Below, piece by piece: positions 35,648 to 48,038 of a stretch of DNA of 64,000 nt. The stretch lies in the NCBI GenBank assembly GCA_932521035.1, contig OW051494.1, positions 5,008,001-5,072,000 of the forward strand, written 5' to 3'. Origin of the DNA: Oscheius dolichura. Taxonomy: Eukaryota > Nematoda > Chromadorea > Rhabditida > Rhabditidae. Every line of letters starts with the position of its first letter. The stretch's first letter is position 1. Below the pieces are notes generated by a model. That model saw nothing but the letters and a program-made list of their open reading frames with translations, was not told the DNA's origin and made no database searches. The translations under genes and the position numbers were made by a program.

Positions 35648-37079
35648 ATGGTGACTTTCTGTCCATCCCGTCTTTTCGTAATATTTCCGCGGCGTCTTAG
35701 TACTTCCGCGACACGTCGTGTTAGGTGAGTTTTTTTATAGATTGATGTATTGTGCCAGTGAATAGTAACTGGAGGCTGGAGTAGCTAGGTTAGAATCTTA
35801 CAGGTTTCCTTACAGCGCAACCCCCGCTACTATCAGGGAAATCGGAAGGTTTACTCCACCGCTTCTCGACTCTGTCTATTCTCCAGGACAGGTTCAATTT
35901 TATTTTAGCTTTTTTGAAGTTTTTTTTCAAAGTTAATCAGATATTTAGGTATTTATTCATCGCACTTTCGCATACCGTGGAATTGTATTATGTTCATTTA
36001 ATTGTCGATTCCATGAAAAACGGGAAGGTGCCAGGTATCTTCGTCATTACATTCAACATGGATTTCAGCGAGAAAATTTCATCTACCAAAGACTATTATC
36101 AAGTGCTAATACACAAACCAGATTGGCCTCATATGATGTTTCCTGTTGATCTGACCTGCTATCTACAAGATGGATCCAATAGAGGAGAAAAATATTTTGC
36201 ATATATCAAGTTTGTTATAATGGTTTCGCTGTTACAGTTTTAGCGGGATGGATTGCATTAGTCACATTGATATACTTCCTTATTTAACGAGTGAATTATC
36301 TCCTATTGATCATGATCTCTTTGACAAAATTTTTACTAGAGAAAATGACGATTCATCAGGTATATTAATGAAAATTAGATCAAATGTTTTTGCAGTTGGC
36401 CGGATAGTTATGCGTCCACAGTTACTAGAAAACTACATGGCATCCCAACGGTCATGGATGGCACCTCGTGATGTTTATCGGTAAGATTTATTTTCGAGTC
36501 ATGGCATAGTCGGGAAATTTTTAGAGAAAAGACTGAAGGAATTGAAGTGACGGTGGTAACATTTTATCTCGGTTCAAACCTCATAGGGGGTCAGCAAAGA
36601 CACCTGTGGCGATATTCAGTCAGGTACTATCGTAGGTGATCAAATAATACTTACGTTTTGAGAATTGAAAACCACGTGCCACAGAAACCTGTAACACTCA
36701 GAGAAAGATCGCTCAAAATTTATTCTTTAAATAATATGAATCAGGCCAGTGGTCATGGAGTTGTCGGGAAGGTAAATTTAAAGGGTTCATCGTTTAAACG
36801 TTATCATATGGAGTAATAAAAATGAAATTATTTCAGCAACCTGAACTGAACGTCAGCACACCAGCCTTTCAGTTTAGCAGTACAATTGAATTACCTCACG
36901 CGAAAGGTGGACATATGTGGTCCGTTAATATTTTTCTGTGATATTTGTCATGGCCGAATAATTTCAGGGGAGTATTCAAAATGGAAAGAGATAATGGTTC
37001 AACATTTAATGTAACGATACCTACCGTTGTTCTTGAATCACAAGATGAAAAAAGTGCAGAAGCAAAAGCCAGAGATTGA
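35648..37079 (+). CDS. POLDIP2: POLDIP2 (PDIP38), YccV-like plus ApaG domains
   Basis: The N terminus (MVTFCPSRLFVIFPRR) looks like a mitochondrial presequence. Then TPATIREIGRF and VFIHRTFAYRGIVL begin the YccV-like domain, which continues YYQVLIHKPDWPH and DCISHIDILPY. The C-terminal ApaG/DUF525 domain has EGIEVTVVTFYLG, HLWRYSVRIENH, VTLRERSLKIYS, HGVVGKQPELN, PAFQFSSTIELP and GGHMWGVFKMER. This order is specific to POLDIP2, a partner of DNA polymerase delta/PCNA and of mitochondrial ClpXP. Introns are about 30-60 nt apart from a first intron of about 90 nt. The gene is AT-rich like COQ5 before it. Confidence 0.9.
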
Positions 37080-38686
37080 TATTCTTTTGATACAAAACGG
37101 GTTATTGTATATATTAGGTATTTGTTGAGTTATTGTAGTGTACTATCCGGTTTTAAGCTAGCGTCTTCATAAATATTCCTTTCTATGTCTATAATTTTTA
37201 ACAGCTGAATTGAAAGCGCATCCTCAAGCATGTTCTGAACTTTTTCAGCGAGTATTAGGCCAATTTCCAAGATGGTTCACAAAAGAACCCGTCCAGCCGT
37301 AAAACTCTCCACATCCGCAAGGCAGCTCTCTGCCGTCATAAAGTGTCAAGAGTGCCGGATCCGGCTGCGGTTTCGGGCTGACCCCCTGTGGCTTTGTTTA
37401 TCACAGGCGGCCTTGAATTCGGCACTGATCACTCGCTATCAGCCTTATACCATCAGGGGGGTCGGATTATCTCCCATGCCCAGTTATTCTTCCGATCCGA
37501 GACTACTCCCTACAACCGGTGTGTCACTTGTCGACCGCTGTCATTAGACATGCTTTCCGGTCCTCGACCTCCCCCTTTCAGTCAAGATACACTGCCATTC
37601 AGCTGCCCTATTTTTCGACACTTTTTGTCTACTTTTACACTTTGTCCCATATCAGAAAAACCGCCAGTCCCCGGATCGCTGCCCTTATCGTAACTACTCC
37701 TCCTGTTCCCGTTTACTTGGAATATTCCGGCTGTAGTGATTAAAAGTGTTCGTATCAACAGCCCTCGGTGAATTTAATTGGCGATGCGACGGCGACCGAG
37801 ATATGCATAGGAAAGACCATCCGAAGGGAGCGCGAACTGACATCTCACTTTCTCTCATTTGCATTCCGACCACCAAGTCTCGCCTTTTACTGCCATCCCC
37901 GGTCTCGTCCCTCCCCCGGCCGCCCTCTGAGTAATTGTTTGTTCCTGACATGATCCGCCCTACTCTCTCCTTTTCTTTCCCTTGATATCGGTACCTCGAG
38001 ATTAGCTGTCTCTTAACTTTGCTTGTTTTGAGGTCGGCTTTCATTTAGTCCTGCCCCTACAGATATTATCTACTGATACTAGTTGTTAGTTGGTCGCTGA
38101 CTCTTTTTGACTGATTCTCGACTTTGGGAAACAAGAAACACGAGATAATCCCCCGGTACCACGATTTCCAGGTGACTCCAACTGATAAGGAGGGGGGCAG
38201 GCTCTTTTCCCCTCTCTGCCACTTATCACACGCCATGGACGCCAACATCAAGGTGGGCTCTCGCTACCTTTTCCATAAACAAATTACCCAATCCCTCCTC
38301 TATTCAATTCTAACGGGGGACAGTCTCTCTCCCCTCCACGAGTAGTCTCTTTCTGTTCCAAATCGGGAAACGGGCGCTTCCCCCAGTTGCCTTGTTCGCC
38401 GCCATGCCATTTGGAATAATGATTCCTCCTGTGCTGCGATAAGGACGAAACTCGTGGCAGCCGAGGAATTCGTTCGTGTTTTGCAAAAGAGAACAATGTA
38501 AACATTATAGGTACAGCGATACTTGGAAGACCTCCGGAGGGATGGGTAGGTCGGGTGGAAAACAGAGGATGAGACTCTTTTCCAGGGACGAAAACACGGA
38601 TGCCACACTGAAAACAGTCCGCGGACCTGGACAGGTGGGTGGTGGCACGAAAAGGACACTCGATTTATTCAAATGATCAAAGGGGA
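37080..38686. other. 1.6 kb between convergent genes, no gene recognised
   Basis: Several frames of 60-120 codons lie on both strands and overlap each other, but none shows a known motif or joins over GT-AG introns into a longer product. Both neighbours end towards this region, so long 3'UTRs or a non-coding RNA are possible. Confidence 0.35.
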
Positions 38687-39723
38687 CTACTCCAGCTCGA
38701 TGTTGAACATCCTCAGGGCCGAGCCGACGATCTTGGTCACATCGAAGGGGCGGCTCGAGGACGAGACCGAACACGGCGGAGGAGGAGGAGGAGGAGGTGC
38801 CGGCTGCTCCTCTCTCTGCTCACTGGTCACCATCCCGAAGATCTGCGGCAGGAGATTTTGCAGCTCCTCGAAGGCCAGGACCTCGTCTCCCTGGGAGACG
38901 GCGACAGTCTCCCCCGACTGCTCCTTCCAGTGGCGGGAGACCTCTTGGACGAGATTGTCCTCCGTGTGGTACGAGTTAGCCTCCTGGATCGTCTCGACCC
39001 GTATCTCTTGCTTGACGGCCATCTGCTGCCTACTAGCCATCTTGTGTTTTTCTGCCTGTGCCCTCCTACAGGGAGGTCCTCCGGCTTTGTTTGTGGACAG
39101 AAGAGCCAGTTGGTCGGAGATCCTGTGCGAGTCAGCCCGGGTGAGCCAAATTTCGGCGTCGGCGGTAGCCACCTCCTTCTCGAGCTGCTGGATTATCTCG
39201 TACTCTTTGATCCGCTCGGCCATGATTTCCTCCGCGTGCAGCTGGGTCGTGGCCAGCTCCTCCGTCAGCATGTTTCTCGCCTGGATGGCGTCCTCCGTCC
39301 TCTGGCCAAAGTCTCTCTCCTGTTCTTCCTGCTCCGCGTGGGCCGTCGTGTAGTTGGCCACGGTCCTCACCAGCAACTCGTTCATCAAAGCCAGCAGCTT
39401 CTCCATCTTCTCCTGGTACTCCGCCGCCGTCAGGATGTCGCTCTCCTAAATATTATTGTCCCTTCGCGGAGGATAATACAAACCAGTGGATCATCGAGGG
39501 ACCTGACGACGTTGTGGTCCACCTCGAAGCCCATGGCCCGCTCCATCTCCTGTAGTCGATAGATGTCCTTCTCCAGCAAATCCTTCTTCTTGTAGGCCGC
39601 GGCCAACTTCGGCTCGAGTTTGTTGTTTTCCTCCTGCGCCCGCTGAAGATTGGCCGCCAGGGCCGACACCTTGTCCTTCTTGCTCCGGATATGTCCTAAC
39701 TGTAGCTGAAGATCCGCCTCCAT
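38687..39723 (-). CDS. Coiled-coil protein with a polyproline run
   Basis: Two exons separated by an intron of about 37 nt (near 39447-39484) encode about 330 residues. The sequence is almost entirely coiled-coil-like and rich in E, Q, K, L and A, for example LAANLQRAQEENNKLEPKL and TEELATTQLHAEEIMAERI. A run of nine prolines lies near the C terminus, and the end reads DVTKIVGSALRMFNIELE. The frame stays open upstream of the first ATG (towards 39830) with plausible residues, so an additional 5' exon is possible. I do not recognise the family. A ciliary or cytoskeletal role is only a guess from the coiled coil. Confidence 0.65.
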
Positions 39724-39840
39724 CAGAACGTTTCTTGGAAATGAAGTCCTTTTCTCTCGAAAGAGTTTGACAAGTCCAACGACAGGATATCTGGTCCAAT
39801 CAGGATCAACCGGCTTATTTTGGATTTGTTCATTTCAAAA

Positions 39841-40151
39841 TGTGCTTTCAAAGGAAGAAGTCCGCTGAAAAGGAGCAGGCCAAGCCAAAGGCACAGCCGA
39901 ACCCCGGGAATACGGAGCCGACGCAGGCGGCCACTCCAAAGAAGTCCCGAGCCCGGCCCGTCCAGCAGGTGGTGATTGCAATGGAGCCGGAGAATGAGCA
40001 GAAGCCGAGAAAGAGGGAAAAGCCGAGGAAGGAACGGAGACGCGAGGACTCGGACAACACCCTCGAGGACATCCCCAGCCTGATGCCCGAGATCGAGCTG
40101 GAACTGTTGAGGGAGCGCGACCAGCAGGTCACCGACTCCCAGCTGCTTTAG
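39841..40151 (+). CDS. Small highly charged protein or 5' exon of the LMO7-like gene
   Basis: An uninterrupted frame of 103 codons starts MCFQRKKSAEKEQAKPK, is rich in Lys, Arg, Glu and Pro, and ends IELELLRERDQQVTDSQLL. The codon use and GC content match the neighbouring LMO7-like gene. A GTCACC donor inside the last codons (after RERDQQ) and acceptors downstream could instead splice it to the following gene, but I could not join the frames cleanly. An AATAAAG at about 40176 supports a separate transcript end. No family is recognised. Confidence 0.45.
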
Positions 40152-40282
40152 GAAAACGACAAATACTCTCGAGAATAAAGATTGTTCTGACAGCGCTGTC
40201 CCTTTTTCTTCGTTTCAAATTAGAGAAACTTCAGGCGTCGAAGGACCCGCTCCAGTTCGTCTCCACTCGGAGTGGAGACAAC

Positions 40283-43200
40283 ATGGCAGAGAGAGCACGA
40301 ATGCTGGTGACGGCCACAGAGCAACAGAAGCGACAACGGGAACAGAGACTGGAGGTGGGTCGGGTGGTCAGACTGTACAGACAGACGACTTTAGAAGACA
40401 CAGAGCCGGGTCATCGAGGACGATGACAACTGGCAGGCAGACTTGGACACATGGCGCCGGAAGAGGAAGGAGGCCGCCTCGAGCACCTCCAGTCCCGTCA
40501 CTCCTCCTCCCTACGGGTCTTCCGTAGATTACGGCGTCATCCGCAAGGTTTGTCCCGCGATTGTTATTCGCAGTCAATCACAGCCATATCGGGCCGAGAT
40601 CGGGTCATTTACCTGCCTCCTCCTTTCGTTAGTCTGCGCTTTAGAGCTTGTCCCGCCTATTTGCCCCTTCCGGATCGGCAAACAGCCTCTGCTTCCTCTG
40701 CCACACGTGTCGAGGCATGGCCCTCTCCCCGCTCCGTGTCCATCCTCCCTCACCGCAATGTCCATGTCCAGACTGTCCCTACTCCCCGCACCGTCGTCCT
40801 CTTTCCGTCCTACGCATCCTAATCTCACCGGTATGTTTGTCGGCACATCCAGCCTCTCCGGCTACACCCGGCTATCGATGCGAACACATCCCCACGGCAG
40901 TTATGTTTTATGGGGAGACTGTCGGGGGCACCCTCGTCCTCCCGGGAAAAGCCATAATTTGTAGCGGAGTGCCAATGACTAAGATGATTTGGAACGCATG
41001 GAAGAGTCAATATTGACCCCGAGGCACCTCGGATGGCGTCCTTTGACTTCGGCACCAGCCGGTTTCACGACATCAAAATGCAACAGGGCAAACAAAAGCC
41101 ATCATTACTGGCGGCACAGAAAACAACTAGGAGGATAGACCCGCGAAAACAGGGAGAGATGGCTAGATTGCGGCCATCTGATCCCCTTCCGTTACTTTCC
41201 CTCGCGAACATGGACACCTGGCCGCGTCTTCAAAAACTTCTCCGGCTGTCGTCTTCTTGTCCGCCCTCGTCGTATTTCCCGGCAGGGGAGGTGTCCGTCA
41301 TCCGGCCAAAAGGGAAAAAGGTACTTGTTGTTTTGGGTGATCTGGCAGTCGATCCAGTTACTCCCGTAATCCCCCTCAACACGTTGCGTCACGCTCACTT
41401 GCCAAATCCGTCTCCCGGGCCTGCCTTGTACTCTTTTTGACACTTTTTCCGTACACGAATTGTCTTTATGTGGCGCGTTGTGAATCAGGATCCTTTCGGA
41501 AATTCAGTCGGCTAGTCGAAATGGCCGCTCACTGCACCACCGTCCGAATACAACTGTACCCAGTACCCCTCCCGCCGTTGGCTGCTAACATAACTGCGTG
41601 TTTTAGAACTCGACCAAGGAGGAGATCCTGACGATCCGCTCGCCGGAGGACAGCCACGACTCGGGCATCGAGAACAGAACCCTATCCCACTCGCCCTCGA
41701 CCTCCATAGACTTCTCCCCCCGAAGTGAGTCATTCCCCAAGCCTCTTACCGGGTCTAGGTGTTGAATTGACATCCCCCAAGAGTGCGGAAGCCTCTCTGC
41801 CGCCATCCTACGCTCCTCCGCCACCTCCAGCTCTCGACCAGGTCCTCATCCCCCTGTCTCCTCCAGCAGTGGCTAGCCGACAGCCCCCCGTCCTGGAGCA
41901 GGAGGACTATCCCCTCCCGCCTACTCACCTCAGAAAGGTTTGTTCTCTCCCCACTAACCAACTTTTTAGTCCCACGAGACGGAGCTCCTGCCTCCCAACA
42001 GGGCCAGTGTGTCGGCTTCCTTCACGGCGGCCCCCTCCCGCCAGCGTCTGGAGGTAAGTCTTCCATCAAAGTAGGCCATCTGCCCCCTTCCCCCACATAC
42101 TCACGGTCCAACCGGATGTTTCAGCCCTTCGTTGCCCAGTCCCTCAAAGAACACCACGGAGAGAAGTCAGGTAAAACGTTGTTTGTTCTTTACCGCTTGC
42201 TTCTAGTCAACGCTGATCTGACCGTGGAACTGAACCGGGAGCAGAAGGCTTACGTGTCGGCTACCAAGTTCCCCGGGAGATACAACACTAGGGATGACAC
42301 GGGGCCGAGGGAGACCGCCTCCTCCAGGAGTGGATATGCCACCAGAAGCCATGACGAAAAGAACAAGAGCGCCTCTCTTGTGTCGACTGCTCGCTACAGC
42401 TACGAGTCCGGAGCCCCTGCCAGTGGGCGACTGGCCACGAGTGCCAGTACTCCGAATGTCTCGGCCAAACCCGTCTACCGGGCAGTGGATATCCCCTTCG
42501 ACGACTCGACTGCCACCTATCAGCCACCGAAGAGGGACAAGGTCAGTGTTGGCCGGGATATCGAAGAGAGACCGTTCAGGATGGGCTGATGACAATTGTA
42601 GTGGACATGGGGGGGCAGCCCGTCCACAAGGGCTTCGGCTTCTCGGTGGCCACGGAGAGGCGACGCTGCTTCGTCGACTCGGTCATCGTGGGCACCCCGG
42701 CGGACAAGCAGGGACTACTGGTGAGAAATAGAGGGACAGCTAAGAGAAGAGTTTAGATTGGGGACAGGATTGAATCCATCAATGGGGAACGAGTGGACGA
42801 CAAGTATCCGTCGGCCATCAGTCGTCTCCTCCACGAATCGGCCAGAAATGGAGAGATCGTCCTTCGCGTCGAAAGAAACCACAGTACAGTCTCCTGATGT
42901 CCAATTATTTCTCTCATTCTAGGTAAAGCATCGTTCGGATCCACTCCCAACTTGGCTGCCCCACCTGGGTCCAAATTCAACCAGGCGCGGTCCGTCTTCT
43001 CGGATAAACAGATCGACTCCTATGCCGAATTCAAGAGGAAACACAGTAAAGGCAAGTGTTTTGTTGGAAAGGAAATAATCCTCTTTAGTGGTCAGGGAGA
43101 AGCCAGCTCCCCGGGAGTACAACAGTCTCCCCAGATCCTCCTCCACCGGCTTCATTGGCAACGATTACGGTAGGTGGCCGGCCAGTTGACTAGCAAGTGA

Positions 43201-45333
43201 TATATTGCAGGTCGAAGCGAGTACGGACGATCCTCCGACTACCGGGTCACTTCCCTTCACGACAAGAGAAAACCCGGCAAATTGGATGATTTTGTCCCGG
43301 AGGTGGAGCGGGCAAACGGACACGGCTACAGCACGGGTCCGTCTTCCAATTAACCCGGCAGTCCGTTTTTAGTCGAGTCGCGGAACAACTACGAGGAGAC
43401 ACGTACCATCCGTAACTACGGGTTGCTGGGCTCGAATTCACAGACCAAGGCGGAGACGGCCGTCCCGAAGGTAGTATCGCCTTTGTTGTGGGGTGGTTGA
43501 ATCAGGCGGACGGTGTATTAGGACGCATCCCGCGGAGGGCGATGATCTGTTTGTCTGTTCCGGAAATGCGGCTCGTCTTTCGTGTTCTTCCCCATGTTCT
43601 CCCTCGCCCATTCAATTCAGCGGCAAACACTCGCTGCCCCTTCCCACGCCTCCCCTCCGGCCGCCCTAATTTTCGAATTTCAGACTGCCGAAGAAGACGA
43701 TGACACGGTGCCCGGCAAGGCCTACCTGGTCAGTTTGTATCCGTTTTTGTTATTGATCGATTCTTTGGTTTGTTTGTGAGAAGGGACACGTCGCCTGGAC
43801 TAATTCTCTTTGTGTTGCTCACTTTCAGTTCCCCTCCCGGCCTCCCTCCTCTTCTCCGACTGTCGCCCTTCTTCTTCCGCATGGCTTTCTTTCAGTTCTC
43901 TCCACTTGCCCAAGACTCGTCTTTTAGAGGAAAAAACTCCGCCACGTCCTTAAAACCACCGACTTCGAAGAAGACCTCTCGGACTACATGGAGCCGTCCT
44001 ACACCATCTACGCGGTGCCGGACGAGCTCGAGGAGGAGCAGAGGATCTACCGCAGCCGGAGCGACTTCCACGTGGTGGGAAAATACGGCACGGGCGACCC
44101 GATGCGGAGGAAAACGGAGAGGAAGGAGGAAATAAGCGATGTCAGCCATCGATTCTACGACAAGGACGGACGATGGGTGGAAAGGGCACAGTCGGAGGAG
44201 AGGATCATTCCCATCCGGAGGGAGTTCGGGAGAGGGATAACGGAGACGGAAACTACGGTATTTGGGACACTCTTATTGGGGAACTATTGCAGGAGTCCCG
44301 GGATTGGCGGGAAGTTATCAACGAGCAGAGACAGCCTGCCCCTGGGAGGACGGCCGACACCCGCAGGATCCAAGAGGCCACCTCGTCCCTGAGGTAAGAG
44401 GGGGAGAGGGCATAATGGAGAGAGGTTTCAGCAATCTACCGGAGATAATCGACAAAAAGCTGGAGGAACAGCGACGGATGCTCTCGGACAGAACCGACCA
44501 CCACCATGGGAGGTCGCTGGAAAGGAGGGACAAGGACCCTCGCGAGGTCTACGAAAGGAGCGAGTACACCTTCTATGAAAAGGTATTCCGTTTGATATTA
44601 GGGTAGGGAAGACCCGATTTGAGAAGTACACCCCGACTTTCGACCATCAGCCGGTCTCGCCTGTCCAGGAGAAGGAGAGGAGACAGCCGATTGAGAAGGA
44701 CTACGGCTACGTGCCTCGGGAGACAAAGGATTATGTCCAGGAGAGGGAGGTCATGAGGAGGGAGGTGGAGGAGAAGAAGAGGGAGGCCATCACCAGGGAA
44801 CCGGAGAACTCCCGGGATCAGGTCGTGGCCGTCTCTGGGAAGCACAGATGCGCCCACTGTGGAGAGGAGCTGGGTGAGTCGGCCTCCTCTTACTCGCCAC
44901 TCTAACATCCGCCACGGCTAACCAGAAATGCCTCTGTTCCAGCTGCCAATAAACGGCTCTGTCGCTGTCGTTACAAAGCTTTTGCCTGTGTTTGACCCTT
45001 TATTTCTACACTTTCCTATATTCTACATTTCCCCTTTGTGCTTTTGCTTTGCTTCTATCACGGTAACCACCCCGCCTCCTCCACCGAGCCCCTCTGAAAG
45101 TGCCCTTTTAGGCCGAGGAGCTGCTATGATAGTCGAATCTCTTAATCTCTTCTACCACCTCGCCTGCTTCAATTGTTTTGTATGTAAAACACCCCTTGGT
45201 AAGAAGCCTTCCTTCTATCTCAATCCTATCCTCAGGTTCCGGTAATACTGGAGCTGATGTGCGTGTTCGGGAAGGTCGCCTTCACTGCCAGAGCTGCTAC
45301 AGCTCCGATCGCCTTCAGCTCAGCAAAGTCTAA
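40283..45333 (+). CDS. LMO7: LMO7/LIMCH1-family PDZ-LIM protein without a visible CH domain
   Basis: The N-terminal part has RVIEDDDNWQADLDTWRRKRKEA, the conserved W-x-x-x-L-x-x-W block of LMO7 and LIMCH1. A long disordered Ser/Pro region follows. Next is a PDZ domain (about 42600-42890; KGFGFSVATERRR, GTPADKQGLL, GDRIESINGERV), then a Glu/Arg-rich helix region. The C-terminal LIM domain (about 44845-45330) has CAHCGEELG, GRGAAMIVESLNLFYHLACFNC, CKTPLG and CQSCY, almost the LMO7 LIM sequence. LMO7-type proteins sit at adherens junctions and link actin to signalling. A calponin-homology domain, present in vertebrate LMO7, is not seen upstream, and the frame is open before the chosen ATG, so 5' exons may be missing. 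The introns at 40548-41606 and about 44872-45110 are long for this genome. Confidence 0.85.
40548..41606 (+). other. Long (1.06-kb) intron of the LMO7-like gene
   Basis: Donor CGCAAG/GTTTGT and acceptor GTGTTTTAG/AACTCG connect VIRK to NSTKEEILTIRSPEDS. Frames inside it are short and unconvincing. It may carry regulatory sequence or an internal promoter. Confidence 0.5.
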
Positions 45334-45447
45334 TTACTAACTAAATTTTACACTTGCAGTCAATACAGAGTTTATGAATAGTTTTTATTTTTCTGGACAA
45401 TTTATTACAACGTAAAACACCGGGTCGGGCGAGATGACTAAATTTAT

Positions 45448-47839
45448 CTAATCTTCTTCGATAATATCTTCACTTCTATTCAAATCGTCGGTGATGTTGA
45501 CATTAGTGTTTTCATAAGCATATTTGTTCAATTTATATTGTTTCATATCCTCTTTTACTAATTTCTCAAACGTAGACACTTTGACTTCACCGTTATCCTA
45601 AGGAATAACTATTATTCCAAAAAAACTGAACTCTAACTCACATCATAAGTAATCTTTGGAACAGGAAGACTCATCAAGGCATCTATTGCTTTTTGCATAC
45701 TTTGCTGAAATTAGTGATCTGCAAATTACTGGACTAAACTTACAGTGATAATATCTGAGAAGTCTTTATTCGCTTTCGCAGCTGTTGTTTCTTCATCCAC
45801 ATACTGATTAATAGCATCTTTAATCGTGGGAGGATCAAGAATAGTTAAATTCTCATCCATTGGTAAGTTTTCGTAGTATGCATCAATCTGGATGCAAGTT
45901 CGCAAAGCTAAACAAAGGTACCAACCACATCATCGAATGTATCAGAAGCAGCATTTTCTAAAACACTATTGATAGCATGTATGTTTCTTTCTAATTTCGC
46001 TTTATTTGGATCTGCAGCCTAAAAATCATTTTCAAAAAAGAATATACAAGCAAACCTTTTTAGTGACGATCATATCCTGACAATTGGCCACCTTATCGCT
46101 AAATCTGGCCCCTATACGGCTTCCATTTATAGGCTAGTAAATATTTAAAATTAAATTGAACAACAGACCTGCATATGCGCCCAAGGACCTGCATATGTAA
46201 CTATTAATCGGAGAATAGGTAGATTAGGCTGCCTGGGACCTCGTTCCTGTTTTGCTTTTTCAATCATTTCATTTATTGTTTGGATAATAATCTTTTCGTC
46301 CTTAACGATGTAATTATATTAAAAATTTCATTACTTACTGGTAAAGGTTTTCCACTATCTGCTGGTGGCCTAGATCCGTCTTTACTGAGCACTACTCCTG
46401 AAGGTATTCTATCAAGAGTTATGTTTTCCATATAAATTTGTCTTGTTGTTTGCAATGGTATGGGAGTACTTTTAAATAGTCTTCCGCGCACCTGAAAGAT
46501 AAAATAGAGAAGATACAGACTCACTTTGATGAGAAAAACATGCTTGGGGATGCATTCGTCCGGACTAATGGAAGTGGCCACTGTTGATCCAGGTTGAAGA
46601 ATATAAAAACCATTTCCTAAGCTGCCCTGACTATGTGTAAAATATTCCAAATCTGAAATAAAATAGATAATAAAGTGAAGTCAAAGTCTTCTTATTTTTA
46701 TTCACCTTTCTTACATGCATGCTCATGACCCCATACTACTAGATCCATAAATCCAGGAATAAAATCTTCTGGAAAAAACGCTCCCGTCGTCCGTTGGTGG
46801 TTTCTCTTTGCTCGATTCTGGTGTAAAACGAAGATATTGAAAAATTTATCGTGTTCCTCTTCTGGTCGCATAATTTTAATAGTTTTATCTACATTGAACT
46901 ATGATAAATCTAAAAGTAATAAACCAACCTTTAAACGCACGGAAAAGACGGTCATCACGTTGGCTACCAATTCCGTAAAGACAGAGCTTTGTGCGCCCTT
47001 TCTTCAAACATATAGGAACTATCTAAAACAATACAATTCGTTTAATAAATATTTACTTTGAAATCGCTAATGTCCTCAACTTTTCCAAAATGATTTAGCA
47101 AGCCAGTATCGTGAAAATGGTCTAAAATAGTGAATCCCTAAATAGTTCATACAAATTTTCGAGAAAAAAGATTTACCTTTCCTGCCATATCATCATGATT
47201 TCCATGGATAGTAAATATAGGCATTCCAACGTTTATATTTGAATCCTTAAAATTGACCAGCGTTTTATAATTGAAGTAATAAAAAAACCTCATAATTGAC
47301 TGAAGCAAACTCGCTGTGTTGAAAATTAACGGCTGGATCGGATAGATACTGGAGAAGAACTTCTCTGTCATTCCAGCAATATTTTCGTAGAAGACGTGCG
47401 ACTTTCATTATACATTCTCGGGATGGCTTGTTTTTATGAAAGAGATCGCCACCTTCAAAAACGCAATTTCAGTTGATACCGAAAGCTAACCAAGCAAAAT
47501 CATATCTACATTTTTTTCTGCGGCGATTTGAAGGACTTCTTCTAAAGTGTTGAACGAATCATTTCCTCTAAACATATACGTCAAACATTACAAAATAGGT
47601 ACATTTTATTCTTATCTTCATTGGCTCCTACATGGACATCGGTGGCTACAAGAATTTTGATTTCATCTTCCTTTGTATATCTTATGTCGCCAGCAAACGC
47701 TTCAACCTGGAATATAACGCAAATAGCAGAATAAATGCTAGCTACAAACTTGGAGATCATCATTTGTATCAGGAGGACGTTCTGGGAGAACAATTAGATC
47801 GTCGTCCTTTTCAGAAACATCTGGATCCTCTCCACACAT
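45448..47839 (-). CDS. MRE11: MRE11 double-strand-break repair nuclease
   Basis: About fourteen AT-rich exons give roughly 600 residues. Phosphoesterase motifs appear in order: ILVATDVHVG (I), LLGGDLFHKNKPS (II), IFTIHGNHDD (III), then WGHEHAC and LQPGSTVATSISPDE. The capping region contains YMENITLDRI and LRLIVTYAGPW. The C terminus is acidic (DDLNRSEDIIEED), and no long GAR-type arginine tract is seen, making it somewhat shorter than the human protein (708). MRE11 with RAD50 and NBS1 senses and resects DNA breaks. The ATG directly follows GTTTTTCAG. The gene ends 115 bp from the LMO7-like stop, tail to tail. Confidence 0.95.
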
Positions 47840-48038
47840 CTGAAAAACTGTTCATATGTACGAATTCCCAATATCGTTTCCACACTTGAAGTTGTGTCTG
47901 GCACAATGTGTCAGACCATGAAATGGTGAAACATATTCAATTTTTGAAGACACCTTGGCAAAGGAGCAGATTTATTTCGGGCTACCAACTGCAACTACGA
48001 ACTGCAAACAGTTTTCTTCTGTACTCCTATCTATTCTA

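Noticed and set aside
37272-37743. Overlapping plus-strand frames between POLDIP2 and the coiled-coil gene
   Set aside because: Three frames overlap, none has a family motif, and no GT-AG linkage extends them.
38639-39562. 307-codon plus-strand frame
   Set aside because: It is the antisense shadow of the coiled-coil gene, whose minus-strand frame shows clear coiled-coil composition.
47955-48038. Upstream start for the CCDC134-like gene
   Set aside because: It would put about 28 polar residues before the hydrophobic leader and destroy the signal peptide.
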